DNA of 64,000 nucleotides. Source: Diabrotica undecimpunctata. Lineage: Eukaryota > Arthropoda > Insecta > Coleoptera > Chrysomelidae. The position numbers and the translations under genes are program-made. Location: assembly GCF_040954645.1 (NCBI RefSeq), contig NC_092808.1, forward strand, positions 19,101,383-19,165,382, read 5' to 3'. The notes below the pieces were generated by a model that made no database searches, had not been told where the DNA came from, and was given only the letters and a program-made list of their open reading frames with translations. Shown here piece by piece: positions 44,540 through 54,844 of this stretch. How positions within the stretch are numbered: the first letter of the stretch is position 1; the number at the start of each line of letters is the position of its first letter.

Positions 44540-46457
44540 CGGCGATTACACTTTCGTCCAAAATAATGAATGTCATAAAAGAAGGTATACATTTTCGTCC
44601 AAGCCCCTAAAATTGAGGTATACAAGTTCGTCCAAAGTGTCAGGTAAATTTTCGTAATGCTTTTCGAAGAAGCAATTAATATTTAATATATAAATATGTA
44701 CGAATCTTCGAGTTTATTCATTTGTGAAAATATTCTCAAAGTGTTTATATTGCTATAGTCTTGAATTGTATTATGAAAATCACGTATTCTTGAAACGTTA
44801 TGGAGAATTTTGACAAACATATGGTGGTGAAAAAAAGTGCAACGAAAGAAGGAGCACCTCTTTTATTCGTGAATAACTAATAAATTCAATTTTGCCGAAA
44901 AAGTTAAAAAGTGGGGAATCACGCTGGAGATGTTGTACCAAAGGTTGTAACGCTGCCGTATACACAATTGGGGATGATGTAGTAATTTCTTGACAAAACT
45001 TAAATCATTCTCATGAAAGTCTGAAGGCCAACTTCATTCAACACCAGTTTGTAAGAGTAGCAGTTAAGCGTAAAGCTGCAGAAGATATAAGTACTCAACC
45101 CAGGAAAATTTTACTTCGCGTTTTAAGTGAAGAAGAAAATACCAATTTAACTATTATGAATGTGAAATCAGTGAAACGAAGTATTTATAATGTAAGAAGA
45201 AGAAAATTACTCCCAGTTTTACCAAAAACGTTAGAAGAAGTACTAGAATCATTGGAAAAATTAGAGTACCCTATCATCACGTCTAGAAATGAAAACTTTT
45301 TATTGGTAAATGATAAAAGGGCAAAATTGACTATTATATCTTGTGAGACAAATCTCAGACATTTATGTAAGTGTTCTAGAATATTTATGGATAGTACATT
45401 TAAATATTGCCCAAAATTCTATTATCAAATGTTTACAATTCATGGATACTACAATGGCCACTACATTCCACTAGTATTTTGTTTATTGCCAGATAAATTA
45501 TCATCTACATATGAAACATGTTTCAATTTGATAAGGACCAAATGTTCAGAGCTAACTTTAAATTTTCTTCCAAAAGATATTGTCATTGATTTTGAAAAAT
45601 CAATTCGTAAGGCTGTTAAATCAGTTTGGGGTCAATCTAAAATAATCAGATGTAGATTCCATCTTTCGCATTCTTGGTGGCGTAAAATTCAAGAACTTGG
45701 CTTAACAAATGATTACAAAAATAGAACTGAAGTGGGAAAATGGATTGGTCATTGCTTTGGTACATATTCTTATTCTAGATTACCAAGATGTCGGTGATTG
45801 TTTAGTTTTTGATCTGATCGAGATGCCCGAGAGTGTCGAACTAAATTCTTTTGTTGATTATTTAGTTGAGACACATGTTGATGAAAACTCAACATTTCCA
45901 TCGATACTCTGGGCTGAAAATCATCAGAAACTACGAGAACAACCAATGCATGTGAATCTTTCCATTCACATTTACATAAATCCTTTAATACATACCATCC
46001 GAATATATTCGTGTTTTAGAGGCTATCAATCAATATCAAAATGAGATTCTACATTAGAATTCAAAGTATTCATAAATGTAACAGACCTAATAACAAAACT
46101 GTAGCTCGTGAGAAATTTTTGAAAAATAAAATAGAAAATTGGATTGAAAAAACTATTACTAGGCTGGAATATGTCAAATATACATACATCCCATTATTTT
46201 AGTTTTTAAGTAAGTTTATTATTATTTGCTATTTATATTGTAAGTTGTAAATGAAATTCACTAATCTAAGATAATAAATTTTATAACGCAGTACGACAAC
46301 TTTTTCTTAATTATGGGATTGATCCCTGCGGAGCTCGACCCCTGGACGAAAGTGTATATGCAAAAATATTGACTTGGACGAAAGTGTTATTTCTTCAGGT
46401 AAAAATTTAAGGTAAAACTGAACTCATTACGATATTCCGGACGAAAGTGTATCTGCT
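44540..46457 (+). mobile_element. MULE with repeated TTTCGTCC terminal motifs
   Basis: 1918 bp, flanked by GACATGTCC (44531-44539) and CACATGTCC (46458-46466), a 9-bp duplication with one difference. Each end holds three copies of TACACTTTCGTCCA-like motifs: 44547-44560, 44588-44601, 44621-44634 on +, and 46343-46356, 46375-46388, 46438-46451 on minus. The transposase gene lies between them on +. The element sits inside the LINE ORF1 zinc-knuckle region. Confidence 0.88.
44900..46044 (+). pseudogene. MULE transposase with FLYWCH zinc finger
   Basis: Near 44925 WRCCTKGCNAAVYT and NHSHE give a FLYWCH-type C-C-H-H finger. The main frame 45156-45797 has FMDSTFKYCPKFYYQMFTIH (first D, about 45390), IVIDFEKSIRKAVKS (second D, about 45590) and CRFHLSHSWWRKI, the CxxH-type insert typical of MULEs. 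After a frameshift at about 45780 the frame continues (QDVGDCLVFDLIEMP), and the third catalytic residue is in another frame as NACESFHSHLHKSF near 45940. At least two frameshifts and a stop at 44987 disable it. Confidence 0.85.
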
Positions 46458-46486
46458 CACATGTCCAAATTTTAAATATTTATAGC

Positions 46487-46791
46487 TGTTCACGCCTCTA
46501 TCTAATTCAAGTTTATTGTATGCATTTTTACAATCCGGCAACATAGTGGCGTAGGGATATATATTGTGCCATATGTGAAGATAAGGCGAGTCCCTTAAGG
46601 CACCCCAAAGAAGACAGCACTCAAATACGAGACGAGATCGGTGACACAGCATTCAGAGCGAGCGGACATAATACTTAATAAGCGTTTATATATTCATGTA
46701 TTGTGTAATTCAAAATAAAGTCAGTTTTGTTTTCGCACGGAGTTTGATTATTAACCAGCGGCACAAGCGAAGTGCATATCAAGCAAATCCA
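46487..46791 (+). repeat. BEL/Pao 5' LTR
   Basis: TGTTCACGCC...AAATCCA, 305 bp. Includes AATAAAG at about 46714 as a possible polyadenylation signal. The antisense frame through it appears twice because of the LTR repeat and is not a gene. Confidence 0.95.
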
Positions 46792-46812
46792 TGGTCTATT
46801 CGAGCCGAATCA
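46792..46812 (+). other. Putative primer-binding site
   Basis: Directly after the LTR comes TGGTCTATTCGAGCC. TGG is complementary to the tRNA CCA end, and TTCGA matches a T-loop in reverse complement. The tRNA species was not identified. Confidence 0.6.
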
Positions 46813-47204
46813 TCAAAATTTTGTGTTGAAACAGTGTAAATTCACCGAATTCCGAACTCATATTTGTGTCATCAAATTAGCGGGCGAAATAGTGCATTCA
46901 TAGTGGCCCGAGCGCGTTATAGACTGTCGAACGTTAATCTTAAGACAGTTACATAATTGGACAACTGTGGGTTTGAAATCTGTGAAGACCTATTATACGA
47001 GTTGAGGAATATCCTTGGCGCCAGGAGGCTAGGGCTGTTAGAATAAACATACAATATTTTGGTGAGCATATCCATTTCACATTTCCTTTTATTTATCAGT
47101 CTTGTATCTTTATTCTGCACATGTGATAATTCTGAGAACGTTAGGGTCGAATATCTAGCGATTTATATTCTGTTTCTGTTTACTGTATAATTCATTATAA
47201 AATT

Positions 47205-50200
47205 ATGGAGAATTTAAAGCGAAAAAGGGGCGGTTTTAAATGCAAACTCACAATATTTTCGAAATTTATATTAGCGTTAAATGATAAAATAACTAAGGGT
47301 GAAACGATTTCAGATTTAGAAGTATTACAGGCTATTGAAATGGTAAATAATATAGAACATTTACAGGGCGAATTCGATGACGTTCAGGGGCAAATAGAAA
47401 ATACGGTTCAATTTGAATTATTAGAGGATGAATATACGGAACGCGAAGAATTCTATAACAAATATTATTCACAATTAGCGGTAGCGCGAAAAATCATTCG
47501 CGATAATCAACAAGTAGCTTGTATAGAAAGCGATAAAGCAAGTGAGCGCTCTAAGAATTCATATACAGGGCATTGTATTGAGCTTAAACCTATCGAGTTA
47601 CCAAAATTTGATGGTAATTATAATAATTGGTTAGATTTTGCAGATCTTTTTGAATCTTTAGTTAACAGAAATGAGTACTTAGACAACATAAGGCGTTTTC
47701 ATTATTTACGAAGTTCATTACAGGGCGGTGCGGCGCAGGTCATACGAACATTAGAGTTTACCGCCGAAAACTATGCAGTTGCGTGGAAATTAATTAGGGA
47801 AAGGTACGATAATAAGAGATTATTAATTTCCAATCATGTTAATGCCTTATTTAATATAGAGCCAATACATAAAGAGTCATCTAATAGATTGCGGCAATTA
47901 GTTGACATTTTTTCGAAGCATTTATACGCGTTAAAGCAGCTAGGGCTACCTACTGATTCGTGGGACATACTCCTTATTCATATTATTTCTTGTAAGTTCG
48001 ATACATCGACTTTACGCGCATGGGAGAATAGCAAAACACATAATGAAATTCCTAGTTTTGATGATTTTAAAACGTTTTTAAAATCAAGGGCGGACCTCTT
48101 AGAATCTCTTGAGGTAAATCAAGCTGAAAAGCAAAATACACGAAATATTTCTCAGGCGGGCGCGTATTCACGGAATACGAAATATTCACATAACATTCGC
48201 GGTCTATATTCATCACAGGGAACTTTAAATAAATCGGATAATACACAGTGTTGCCCTATTTGCAAAAGGGAACACACCATTTATCAATGCGGCGAATTTT
48301 CAAAACTTTCATCTAGGGACAGGTTTGATAAAGTAAGACAGGTCAATCTTTGCACGAATTGTCTTAAACCTGGACATTTCTATAAGCGGTGTAGACAATC
48401 AATATGCAAGAAATGTGCGTCAAAACATCATACGTTATTGCATCCAGATAGGTCAAGCGAACAGAACGCAGCTTTAGCACATCAACCGGTAGAAAACGCG
48501 AGCGATATACGATCTGCAGATAATATACAAGGTAGTTTAAACACTACCAATTTGTCAGTTTCGGCAGTTAGCGCTGCAGATCAAACTATACTGTCCACAG
48601 TATTAGTTAATATTTTTGACGGCCAAGGTAAGGCATACATAGTGCGAGCTTTGTTAGATTGCGGTTCACAAAGCTCATTCATAACCGAAAATTTATGCGA
48701 TAAACTTAGATTAAAAACGACAAGCGCGAACACATCAGTCATGGGCATAAATAATATTGCATCTCCCGTTCGATTCAAATGCGAAATAAATATACAGTCG
48801 CGTAGCGATATAACTTTTCATAAAACTTTAAATTGTTTCGTAATACCAGAAATTATGGGGTGCGTGCCGGCATCTGAAATAAACATTAGCGATTTGCAGA
48901 TACCTAAACATTTAAAATTAGCGGATAATTATTTTCATAAACCACAAAGGGTCGAATTGTTGATAGGAAGTGATCTATTTTGGCAAATACTGGGCGCAAA
49001 CAGAATTAGTTTAGGTAAAAATAAACCATTCATGCAGGAAACAATGTTTGGCTGGATCATAGCAGGGCCGTATATCAGCCAAAACAAAGCATCAGAAAAG
49101 CGAATAACTAAGTGTAATTTCACAAACACAATCGAAGTTACAGAACAGCTAAGTAAGTTCTGGGAACTTGAAGAGGTTTTCAATGGAAAACCTGCACTCT
49201 CGGGCGAAGAAATTGCATGCGAAAAACATTTCGAAGATACGGTGAAACGCGACGCGACAGGCAAATTCATAGTATCATTGCCATTCAAAGAACCGATAAG
49301 TTCACTCGGTGATTCATTTCGTCAAGCAAAAAATAGATTTTTAAATCTCGAGCGTAAATTGAATAAAGATGCCAATCTTAAAACTCTTTATAGCGAATTC
49401 ATCCAGGAATATAAAGAGTTAGGACATATGAAAGGTTTATGCAGAATTACGGAAGCGGCAACAGACTTTAGGGTAAATAATACATTTTATTTTATGCCAC
49501 ATCATCCAGTATTAAAGGAAAATTCTTTGACGACACGTTTGCGCGTTGTGTTCGATTGTAGTGCGCCAACTACAAACGGCATTTCATTAAATAGTATTCA
49601 AATGGCCGGACCAACCTTACAAAATGATTTACTCTCCATTTTATTGCGTTTTAGAACACACTTATATGTAGTTAGTGCGGATATAGAAAAAATGTACCGT
49701 CAGGTATTGGTTGCAGATGATCAAAAATCCTTACAATGTATCTTATGGCGAAATAATCCGGAAGAACCGATTGAAATATTTCAGTTACAAACAGTTACGT
49801 ACGGTATGAAATGCTCTTCTTACTTAGCGATTAAATGTCTAATGACATTGGCAGAGGAGCAAGAAGCTAAAAATCCTAACATTGCTAGCATTATTAAATC
49901 CGATTTTTATGTGGACGACCTTTTGACAGGTTTTGATTCAAAACAGAAAGCGCGCGAAGCATGTAAACAACTTTTTGAGGTCCTCAAAGGCGGAGGATTT
50001 ACACTGCGTAAATTCTATTCAAATGATCCTGAAATATTAAGAGATATACCGGATAATTCAACTACGGGTTCCGTTATTCAATTCGGTGAAAACGAGAAGG
50101 CGAAAACTTTGGGATTATTGTACTCACCGCAATCAGATACTATGTTTTATAGTATAAGTTCATCTCTAGGCCATATAATCACAAAGCGAACTTTATTATC

Positions 50201-52463
50201 GGACATAGCTCAAATTTTTGATCCCTTGGGTCTATTAAGTGCGTGTACCATCATAGCGAAAATTATGTTACAACAACTATGGCTCGAGCGTCTTTCATGG
50301 GATGATCCCATACCGGAGCATTTAGCAAATAATTATTTACAGTTTAGGAATAAATTAGGAATCTTAAACAATTTAAAAATACCTCGGCATGTTATATGTT
50401 CTAGTAAGGTCAAACTAGAACTTCATGGATTTTGCGACTCCTCAGAAAAGGCGTACGGTGCTTGCATATTCATTAAATCTACCGATTCGTTAGGCAGGTC
50501 GTATTCATTCTTATTATGTGCAAAAAGCAAGGTTGCGCCCTTAAAGCCAGTTACCTTGCCGCGTTTAGAGCTCTGTGGAGCAGTAATTTTATCGCGTTTG
50601 ACCAATAAGGTCAAAAATTCATTAAATGTGCAATTCGATACGTGTTACCTCTGGACAGATTCATCGATAGTACTTAGTTGGTTGAAAACAGCAGCCAATG
50701 CATTGAAGACGTTTGTTAGTAACCGCGTAGCAGAGATCCAGGAAACCACTTCGTTTGCGCAGTGGCGTCATGTGCCAGGCAAGGATAATCCTGCAGATCT
50801 AGTGTCCAGAGGCGTGGAACCAGATAAAATAATGGAGTGTAACTTGTGGTGGCATGGACCGGAGTGGATCGTGCAAGATTCAGATAAATGGCCAAATTTA
50901 CAAGTTGTCCCTACTGAAACAAGCGAAACAAGGAAAAACATAAAGGTTTTTACGAATAAACTTGATGAAACACAGAATACGGAAGTATTTTCATTTGAGC
51001 GCTTCTCTAATATTTTACGTTTAAAAAGAACCGCTGCATATGTGTTCAGATTCATTCGCATGTGTAAAAATAAGGAAAGAACTTCTGAACCCCTTTCTTT
51101 GGATGAAATACATTCTGCATTTAATCGTATTCTAAAACTGTGTCAATCACAGTCATTTTCTAATGAAATAAAGCATTTGAACCAAAAGGGATCTTTAGAT
51201 AAAAACAGCAAACTCATCAATTTATCTCCATTTCTTGATAATCAGGGCATCATGAGAGTAGGCGGGCGTTTAAAGCATTCCGAGTTTACGTATGACAAAA
51301 AACATCCCATCATTTTAGCGGCAGATCATATAGTTACGTCGTTAATATTTAATCATTTTCACAAGGATCTTATGCATGCTGGTCCTCAGCTTTTACTTGC
51401 AACTATAAGAGAAACTTTCTGGCCGTTATCAGGAAGAAATTTAGCGCGACGTACCGTACACAAATGTGTAAAATGTTTTAGATTAAAATCTAAATCCATT
51501 CAGCCAATAATGGGTGACCTACCTGCCCAGCGTCTCGCAGGTGGCCCACCATTTATTGTAACAGGTGTAGATTATGCGGGCCCTTTCTTAATTCGCGATA
51601 GAAAGGGTCGAGGTTGTAAACTAATAAAGAGTTACATGTGTCTTTTTATTTGTTTTTGTACGAAGGCCATACATTTAGAATTAGTTACAGAACTGTCTAA
51701 GGAATCATTTCTGTTGGCCTTTAAAAGATTTATTGCGCGAAGAGGCAAGCCTCAAAAGATGGTCTCCGACAATGGAACCAATTTTATAGCAGCTAGTTCG
51801 GAGTTAAAATTGTTAAGCAAATTTTTAGAGCAGCACACTCCCGCGATAAGAGAATCCTTGCTAAAGAATAATATTTCGTGGTCCTTCATACCTCCCTATT
51901 CTCCACATTTTGGCGGACTGTGGGAAAGCGGAGTAAAAACAGTTAAGCATCATTTGCATAGGGTTTTGGGAAACGCGCACTTAACGTTCGAGGAATTTTA
52001 TTCGTTGCTTGTGCAGATTGAAGCTATAATAAATTCCCGACCCATTCATCCTTTATCCTGTGATCCAAATGATCTCTCCCCATTAACTCCTGCACATTTT
52101 CTCATCGGAAGACCACTTATTACCAATCCAGATCCAGATTTGCGTCATGTTCCAGTTAATCGGCTCTCAAAATTCCAGCATATTCAGCAGCTTTCTCAGC
52201 ATATATGGGAACGATGGAACAAAGAATACATCTCCGAACTACAAAAACGCACGAAATGGACTACTACTAACGGTGAAGTTGCGGAAAACACGTTAGTGCT
52301 CATAAAAGAGGACAATTTACCTCCATTAAGGTGGAAGTTAGGTCGCGTGATCGAACTTTTACGCGGCAGTGATGGTGTAGCCAGAGTTTTTAGGATAAAG
52401 ACAGACAATGGTATCATAACTCGTTCTTTTTCCAAGGTGTGTCCGCTACCCGTTTCGGACTAA
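47205..52463 (+). CDS. BEL/Pao gag-pol polyprotein
   Basis: Uninterrupted 1752-codon frame. Gag-like DUF1759 region from about residue 126 (LPKFDGNYNNW); zinc knuckles near 349-420 (CPICKREHTIYQC; CTNCLKPGHFYKRC; CKKCASKHH); aspartic protease near 485 (LLDCGSQSSF, DCG in place of DTG/DSG, usual for this group). Reverse transcriptase has SADIEKMYRQ (about 823) and FYVDD at 901-905; RNase H has FCDSSEKAYGA with D1078; integrase has an HHCC zinc domain (about 1385-1425) and DDE residues D1456, D1522 and E1574. A DUF5641-like C-terminus (about 1650-1745, LPPLRWKLGRVIELL) ends it. It makes the particle and copies and inserts the element. No env-like gene follows. ATG 47205 is the first in the frame. 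Confidence 0.97.
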   Translation: MENLKRKRGGFKCKLTIFSKFILALNDKITKGETISDLEVLQAIEMVNNIEHLQGEFDDVQGQIENTVQFELLEDEYTEREEFYNKYYSQLAVARKIIRDNQQVACIESDKASERSKNSYTGHCIELKPIELPKFDGNYNNWLDFADLFESLVNRNEYLDNIRRFHYLRSSLQGGAAQVIRTLEFTAENYAVAWKLIRERYDNKRLLISNHVNALFNIEPIHKESSNRLRQLVDIFSKHLYALKQLGLPTDSWDILLIHIISCKFDTSTLRAWENSKTHNEIPSFDDFKTFLKSRADLLESLEVNQAEKQNTRNISQAGAYSRNTKYSHNIRGLYSSQGTLNKSDNTQCCPICKREHTIYQCGEFSKLSSRDRFDKVRQVNLCTNCLKPGHFYKRCRQSICKKCASKHHTLLHPDRSSEQNAALAHQPVENASDIRSADNIQGSLNTTNLSVSAVSAADQTILSTVLVNIFDGQGKAYIVRALLDCGSQSSFITENLCDKLRLKTTSANTSVMGINNIASPVRFKCEINIQSRSDITFHKTLNCFVIPEIMGCVPASEINISDLQIPKHLKLADNYFHKPQRVELLIGSDLFWQILGANRISLGKNKPFMQETMFGWIIAGPYISQNKASEKRITKCNFTNTIEVTEQLSKFWELEEVFNGKPALSGEEIACEKHFEDTVKRDATGKFIVSLPFKEPISSLGDSFRQAKNRFLNLERKLNKDANLKTLYSEFIQEYKELGHMKGLCRITEAATDFRVNNTFYFMPHHPVLKENSLTTRLRVVFDCSAPTTNGISLNSIQMAGPTLQNDLLSILLRFRTHLYVVSADIEKMYRQVLVADDQKSLQCILWRNNPEEPIEIFQLQTVTYGMKCSSYLAIKCLMTLAEEQEAKNPNIASIIKSDFYVDDLLTGFDSKQKAREACKQLFEVLKGGGFTLRKFYSNDPEILRDIPDNSTTGSVIQFGENEKAKTLGLLYSPQSDTMFYSISSSLGHIITKRTLLSDIAQIFDPLGLLSACTIIAKIMLQQLWLERLSWDDPIPEHLANNYLQFRNKLGILNNLKIPRHVICSSKVKLELHGFCDSSEKAYGACIFIKSTDSLGRSYSFLLCAKSKVAPLKPVTLPRLELCGAVILSRLTNKVKNSLNVQFDTCYLWTDSSIVLSWLKTAANALKTFVSNRVAEIQETTSFAQWRHVPGKDNPADLVSRGVEPDKIMECNLWWHGPEWIVQDSDKWPNLQVVPTETSETRKNIKVFTNKLDETQNTEVFSFERFSNILRLKRTAAYVFRFIRMCKNKERTSEPLSLDEIHSAFNRILKLCQSQSFSNEIKHLNQKGSLDKNSKLINLSPFLDNQGIMRVGGRLKHSEFTYDKKHPIILAADHIVTSLIFNHFHKDLMHAGPQLLLATIRETFWPLSGRNLARRTVHKCVKCFRLKSKSIQPIMGDLPAQRLAGGPPFIVTGVDYAGPFLIRDRKGRGCKLIKSYMCLFICFCTKAIHLELVTELSKESFLLAFKRFIARRGKPQKMVSDNGTNFIAASSELKLLSKFLEQHTPAIRESLLKNNISWSFIPPYSPHFGGLWESGVKTVKHHLHRVLGNAHLTFEEFYSLLVQIEAIINSRPIHPLSCDPNDLSPLTPAHFLIGRPLITNPDPDLRHVPVNRLSKFQHIQQLSQHIWERWNKEYISELQKRTKWTTTNGEVAENTLVLIKEDNLPPLRWKLGRVIELLRGSDGVARVFRIKTDNGIITRSFSKVCPLPVSD

Positions 52464-52523
52464 GTGTAGTTTAAACATTTGAACATTTAGCGTTAGCAGA
52501 CGATTTTGTTGGCAGTGTTTGCC

Positions 52524-52536
52524 AAGGCGGGGGCCA
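52524..52536 (+). other. Polypurine tract
   Basis: AAGGCGGGGGCCA immediately before the 3' LTR: a purine-rich stretch placed where plus-strand priming is expected in LTR elements. Confidence 0.7.
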
Positions 52537-52841
52537 TGTTCACGCCTCTATCTAATTCAAGTTTATTGTATGCATTTTTACAATCCGGCAACATAGTGGC
52601 GTAGGGATATATATTGTGCCATATGTGAAGATAAGGCGAGTCCCTTAAGGCACCCCAAAGAAGACAGCACTCAAATACGAGACGAGATCGGTGACACAGC
52701 ATTCAGAGCGAGCGGACATAATACTTAATAAGCGTTTATATATTCATGTATTGTGTAATTCAAAATAAAGTCAGTTTTGTTTTCGCACGGAGTTTGATTA
52801 TTAACCAGCGGCACAAGCGAAGTGCATATCAAGCAAATCCA
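52537..52841 (+). repeat. BEL/Pao 3' LTR
   Basis: Same 305 bp as the 5' LTR, followed by the ATAGC target duplication. Confidence 0.95.
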
Positions 52842-53424
52842 ATAGCATTGAACAATTATTCTACCAATAAATTGTTTGACAGGGAAATAAATTCTGTTAA
52901 AAGCTATATAGTTGGGTAAAATATTACCCTCAAAAGTTACAACTATAGTTTTTTATCTATACCTATATAGTCAATCTCTTTGTAAACACGCTTTGTCCTA
53001 TAAATATGTATATTCTTAGACGTAGATTCAATGTTTTCCTTGAGATAATTAATGTCATATTGGGTATATATATATCTTTAACTAAGCGTTTAATTTCTAA
53101 CAAATGGTTTGGTATGTATGCTCTTAAATTTTGATATTTTAGTGATTCATTTTTAAGAAGATTATTAGCTTCTAATCGTGATGATAGTAAAACCTTGATA
53201 GGATTTCTGCCAATACTTTTTATTTCTTTAATGTTTGTTGGTTTCAAAATTGTAAATAATATATGGCCTACTGTCATGGAATGTAGACTACCCAAGTTTT
53301 CGCTTCCAATTTTTTCAATATATACCCAAATATATCTAAACTGTACTTATCTGAGACCAAGTTGAAACATTTAATATACTTTTTATTTTCTATAAGCAGA
53401 GTAGCACTTTTATTTATATCACTT

Positions 53425-53800
53425 GTTTGAGCAAAGACCCAAAGAGCCATGGAAAGACAAATGCTGAACATCAGACTATCAGACAAGAAAAGAAATACTT
53501 GGATCCGCAACAAAACAAAAGTGACCGATGTATTAACGCAGATAGCAAAACTTAAGTGGAAGTTCACTGGACATACCATGAGACAGAAAGACGACAGATG
53601 GAATAAGATGATTATACACTGGAGACCATATAGTTACAAACGAAAAAGAGGAAGGCCACAAATGAGATGGTCAGATGACTTGAAGAAACACGCAGGCCCG
53701 AAGTGGATACAAACTGCCTACAATAGAGAGACGTGGAAGAAGGAAGAGGAGGTCTATGTCCAAAATTGGACAGCAAGGGCTGTATAGATGGATAGATAGA
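53425..53800 (+). mobile_element. LINE C-terminal fragment, plus strand
   Basis: AMERQMLNIRLSDKKRNTWI, LTQIAKLKWKFTGHTMRQKD, then GRPQMRWSDDLKKHAGPKW and QNWTARAV: the conserved tail of a LINE polyprotein, ending in a GATGGATAGATAGA repeat tail. It overlaps the far end of the minus Jockey-like LINE. Confidence 0.75.
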
Positions 53801-54840
53801 GTTTCAACATTATTATATTCCTTTGCACAATTTTTTATGTTCACATCAATAAAGTGATCTATCGTCTGAAAGGACTTCCTTAATAAGCCTTGTTTCCCAT
53901 TACGGGGAAACAATTTAGTTTGTTTATTTACAAATTCACAACGTTATTAAATTTAATAAGTTATTAAATTAACTTTTTCGGGAGCTGGTTTAGATTAGAT
54001 TATATTTGACGTTTATAAATGTCAAAAAACTGTACGTCACTTCTAAACTTATCTTTATTTGAATTTATTTAAATGTAAATATAAAATTATCATCGTAAGA
54101 TAGCTATTAAAGACAAAACATGTCGACAATAATAGAGAATAAAGGGAGTGAATGGCTATAAATTCTTTTCCAATTAAAGGATCGAATCTGCAGCAAGAGA
54201 GGAGACCATATCCCTGCGGCTATAGAGATATGGCCCAACAAAAGCATTGGCATTTGTTAGAGTTGAAAGGACTTATTCGTGCGTGTACACATCGCGCCCA
54301 CATCTCTATCTGCTTGCATCAAATAATGACGTGCTCGGTCTCGGCAATCAAATAATAATTTTATGCTCCCTATAGAGTTTGGTGTAGAATGAGATCTTTA
54401 TTTTTTGTGGTGGCATAATAAATCTGTACACGTGTATCTTTTAAATTTAAATTTTGTTTAAACTTCGTATTGCATAGATAAAAATTTTGGGAAAAAATGG
54501 AACGATTGTTTAATTAAATGAATAAAAAAATAAATAAACTGTTTTTAAAAATGTTGTATTTGTTTACACATGTCATGTTGAAGAAGATAATTTTTTTTTA
54601 TTGAAATTAACGTGTCTCGACAGCTACGGCCATTGACACGGGTACAAAAACGTCTGTTGTATTACATTTAAGTTAGTTAAATACATAAAGTCACATTACA
54701 GATATTTAAATACAGTCTCTTACATAACGAATCACTATAATCTATTACAATATTTGTTTTTTAACGAATTATTATAATAAGATTTTTATAATATTTGTTA
54801 TATAAGATGATATAATCTAAGCCAACCCTATTAATATAAA
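53801..54840. other. Intronic DNA, unidentified repeats possible
   Basis: AT-rich. The segment 54140-54360 is less AT-rich and open for 67 codons, but no domain is seen. A T-run at 54590-54600 followed by GTGTCTCGACAGC..GCCATTGACAC could be a retroposed insert on the minus strand. No target duplication was found. Confidence 0.35.
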
Positions 54841-54844
54841 CATC

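Larger units (their letters stand above)
46487..52841 (+). mobile_element. Full-length BEL/Pao LTR retrotransposon
   Basis: 6355 bp with LTRs at 46487-46791 and 52537-52841, both 305 bp, starting TG and ending CA, with no difference found by eye. Flanked by the 5-bp duplication ATAGC (46482-46486 and 52842-52846). Order: LTR, primer-binding site, leader, single gag-pol frame, polypurine tract, LTR. Identical LTRs and an open frame mean a very recent insertion. It is the youngest element in this nest, inserted in the minus Jockey-like LINE beside the MULE. Confidence 0.97.
43440..53580 (-). mobile_element. Jockey-like LINE, host of MULE and BEL/Pao insertions
   Basis: Minus strand. The ORF1 N-terminal part lies at 52847-53579 (NPIKVLLSSRLEANNLLKNE; NLRAYIPNHLLEIKRLVKDI). 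The first zinc knuckle is split three ways: an upstream part at 52847-52860, LKFGHV between the two insertions (46467-46486), and TNQC at about 44525. Further knuckles (CIQCGQTKTDNHTC; CIHCKNNDH) are at 44410-44500. ORF2 starts near 43955 with endonuclease sequence (KISQWNVRSIMLNKCSLMQY; IDSVLISETWL; LGGDFNAHHTIW-like near 43570-43600). No RT follows, so the 3' end is missing beyond 43440. Removing both insertions with one duplication each leaves the knuckle frame open; one Cys is changed to Tyr. Confidence 0.8.

Noticed and set aside
46407..46652. Minus frame repeated at 52493-52702
   Set aside because: It is the antisense of the BEL/Pao LTR and occurs twice only because the LTR is duplicated.
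48581..52435. Antisense frames within the BEL/Pao coding region
   Set aside because: Shadows of the gag-pol frame; no domains.
47205..52841. An env-like gene making the BEL/Pao element an infectious retrovirus
   Set aside because: Only 73 bases separate the end of the pol frame from the 3' LTR; there is no room for env.
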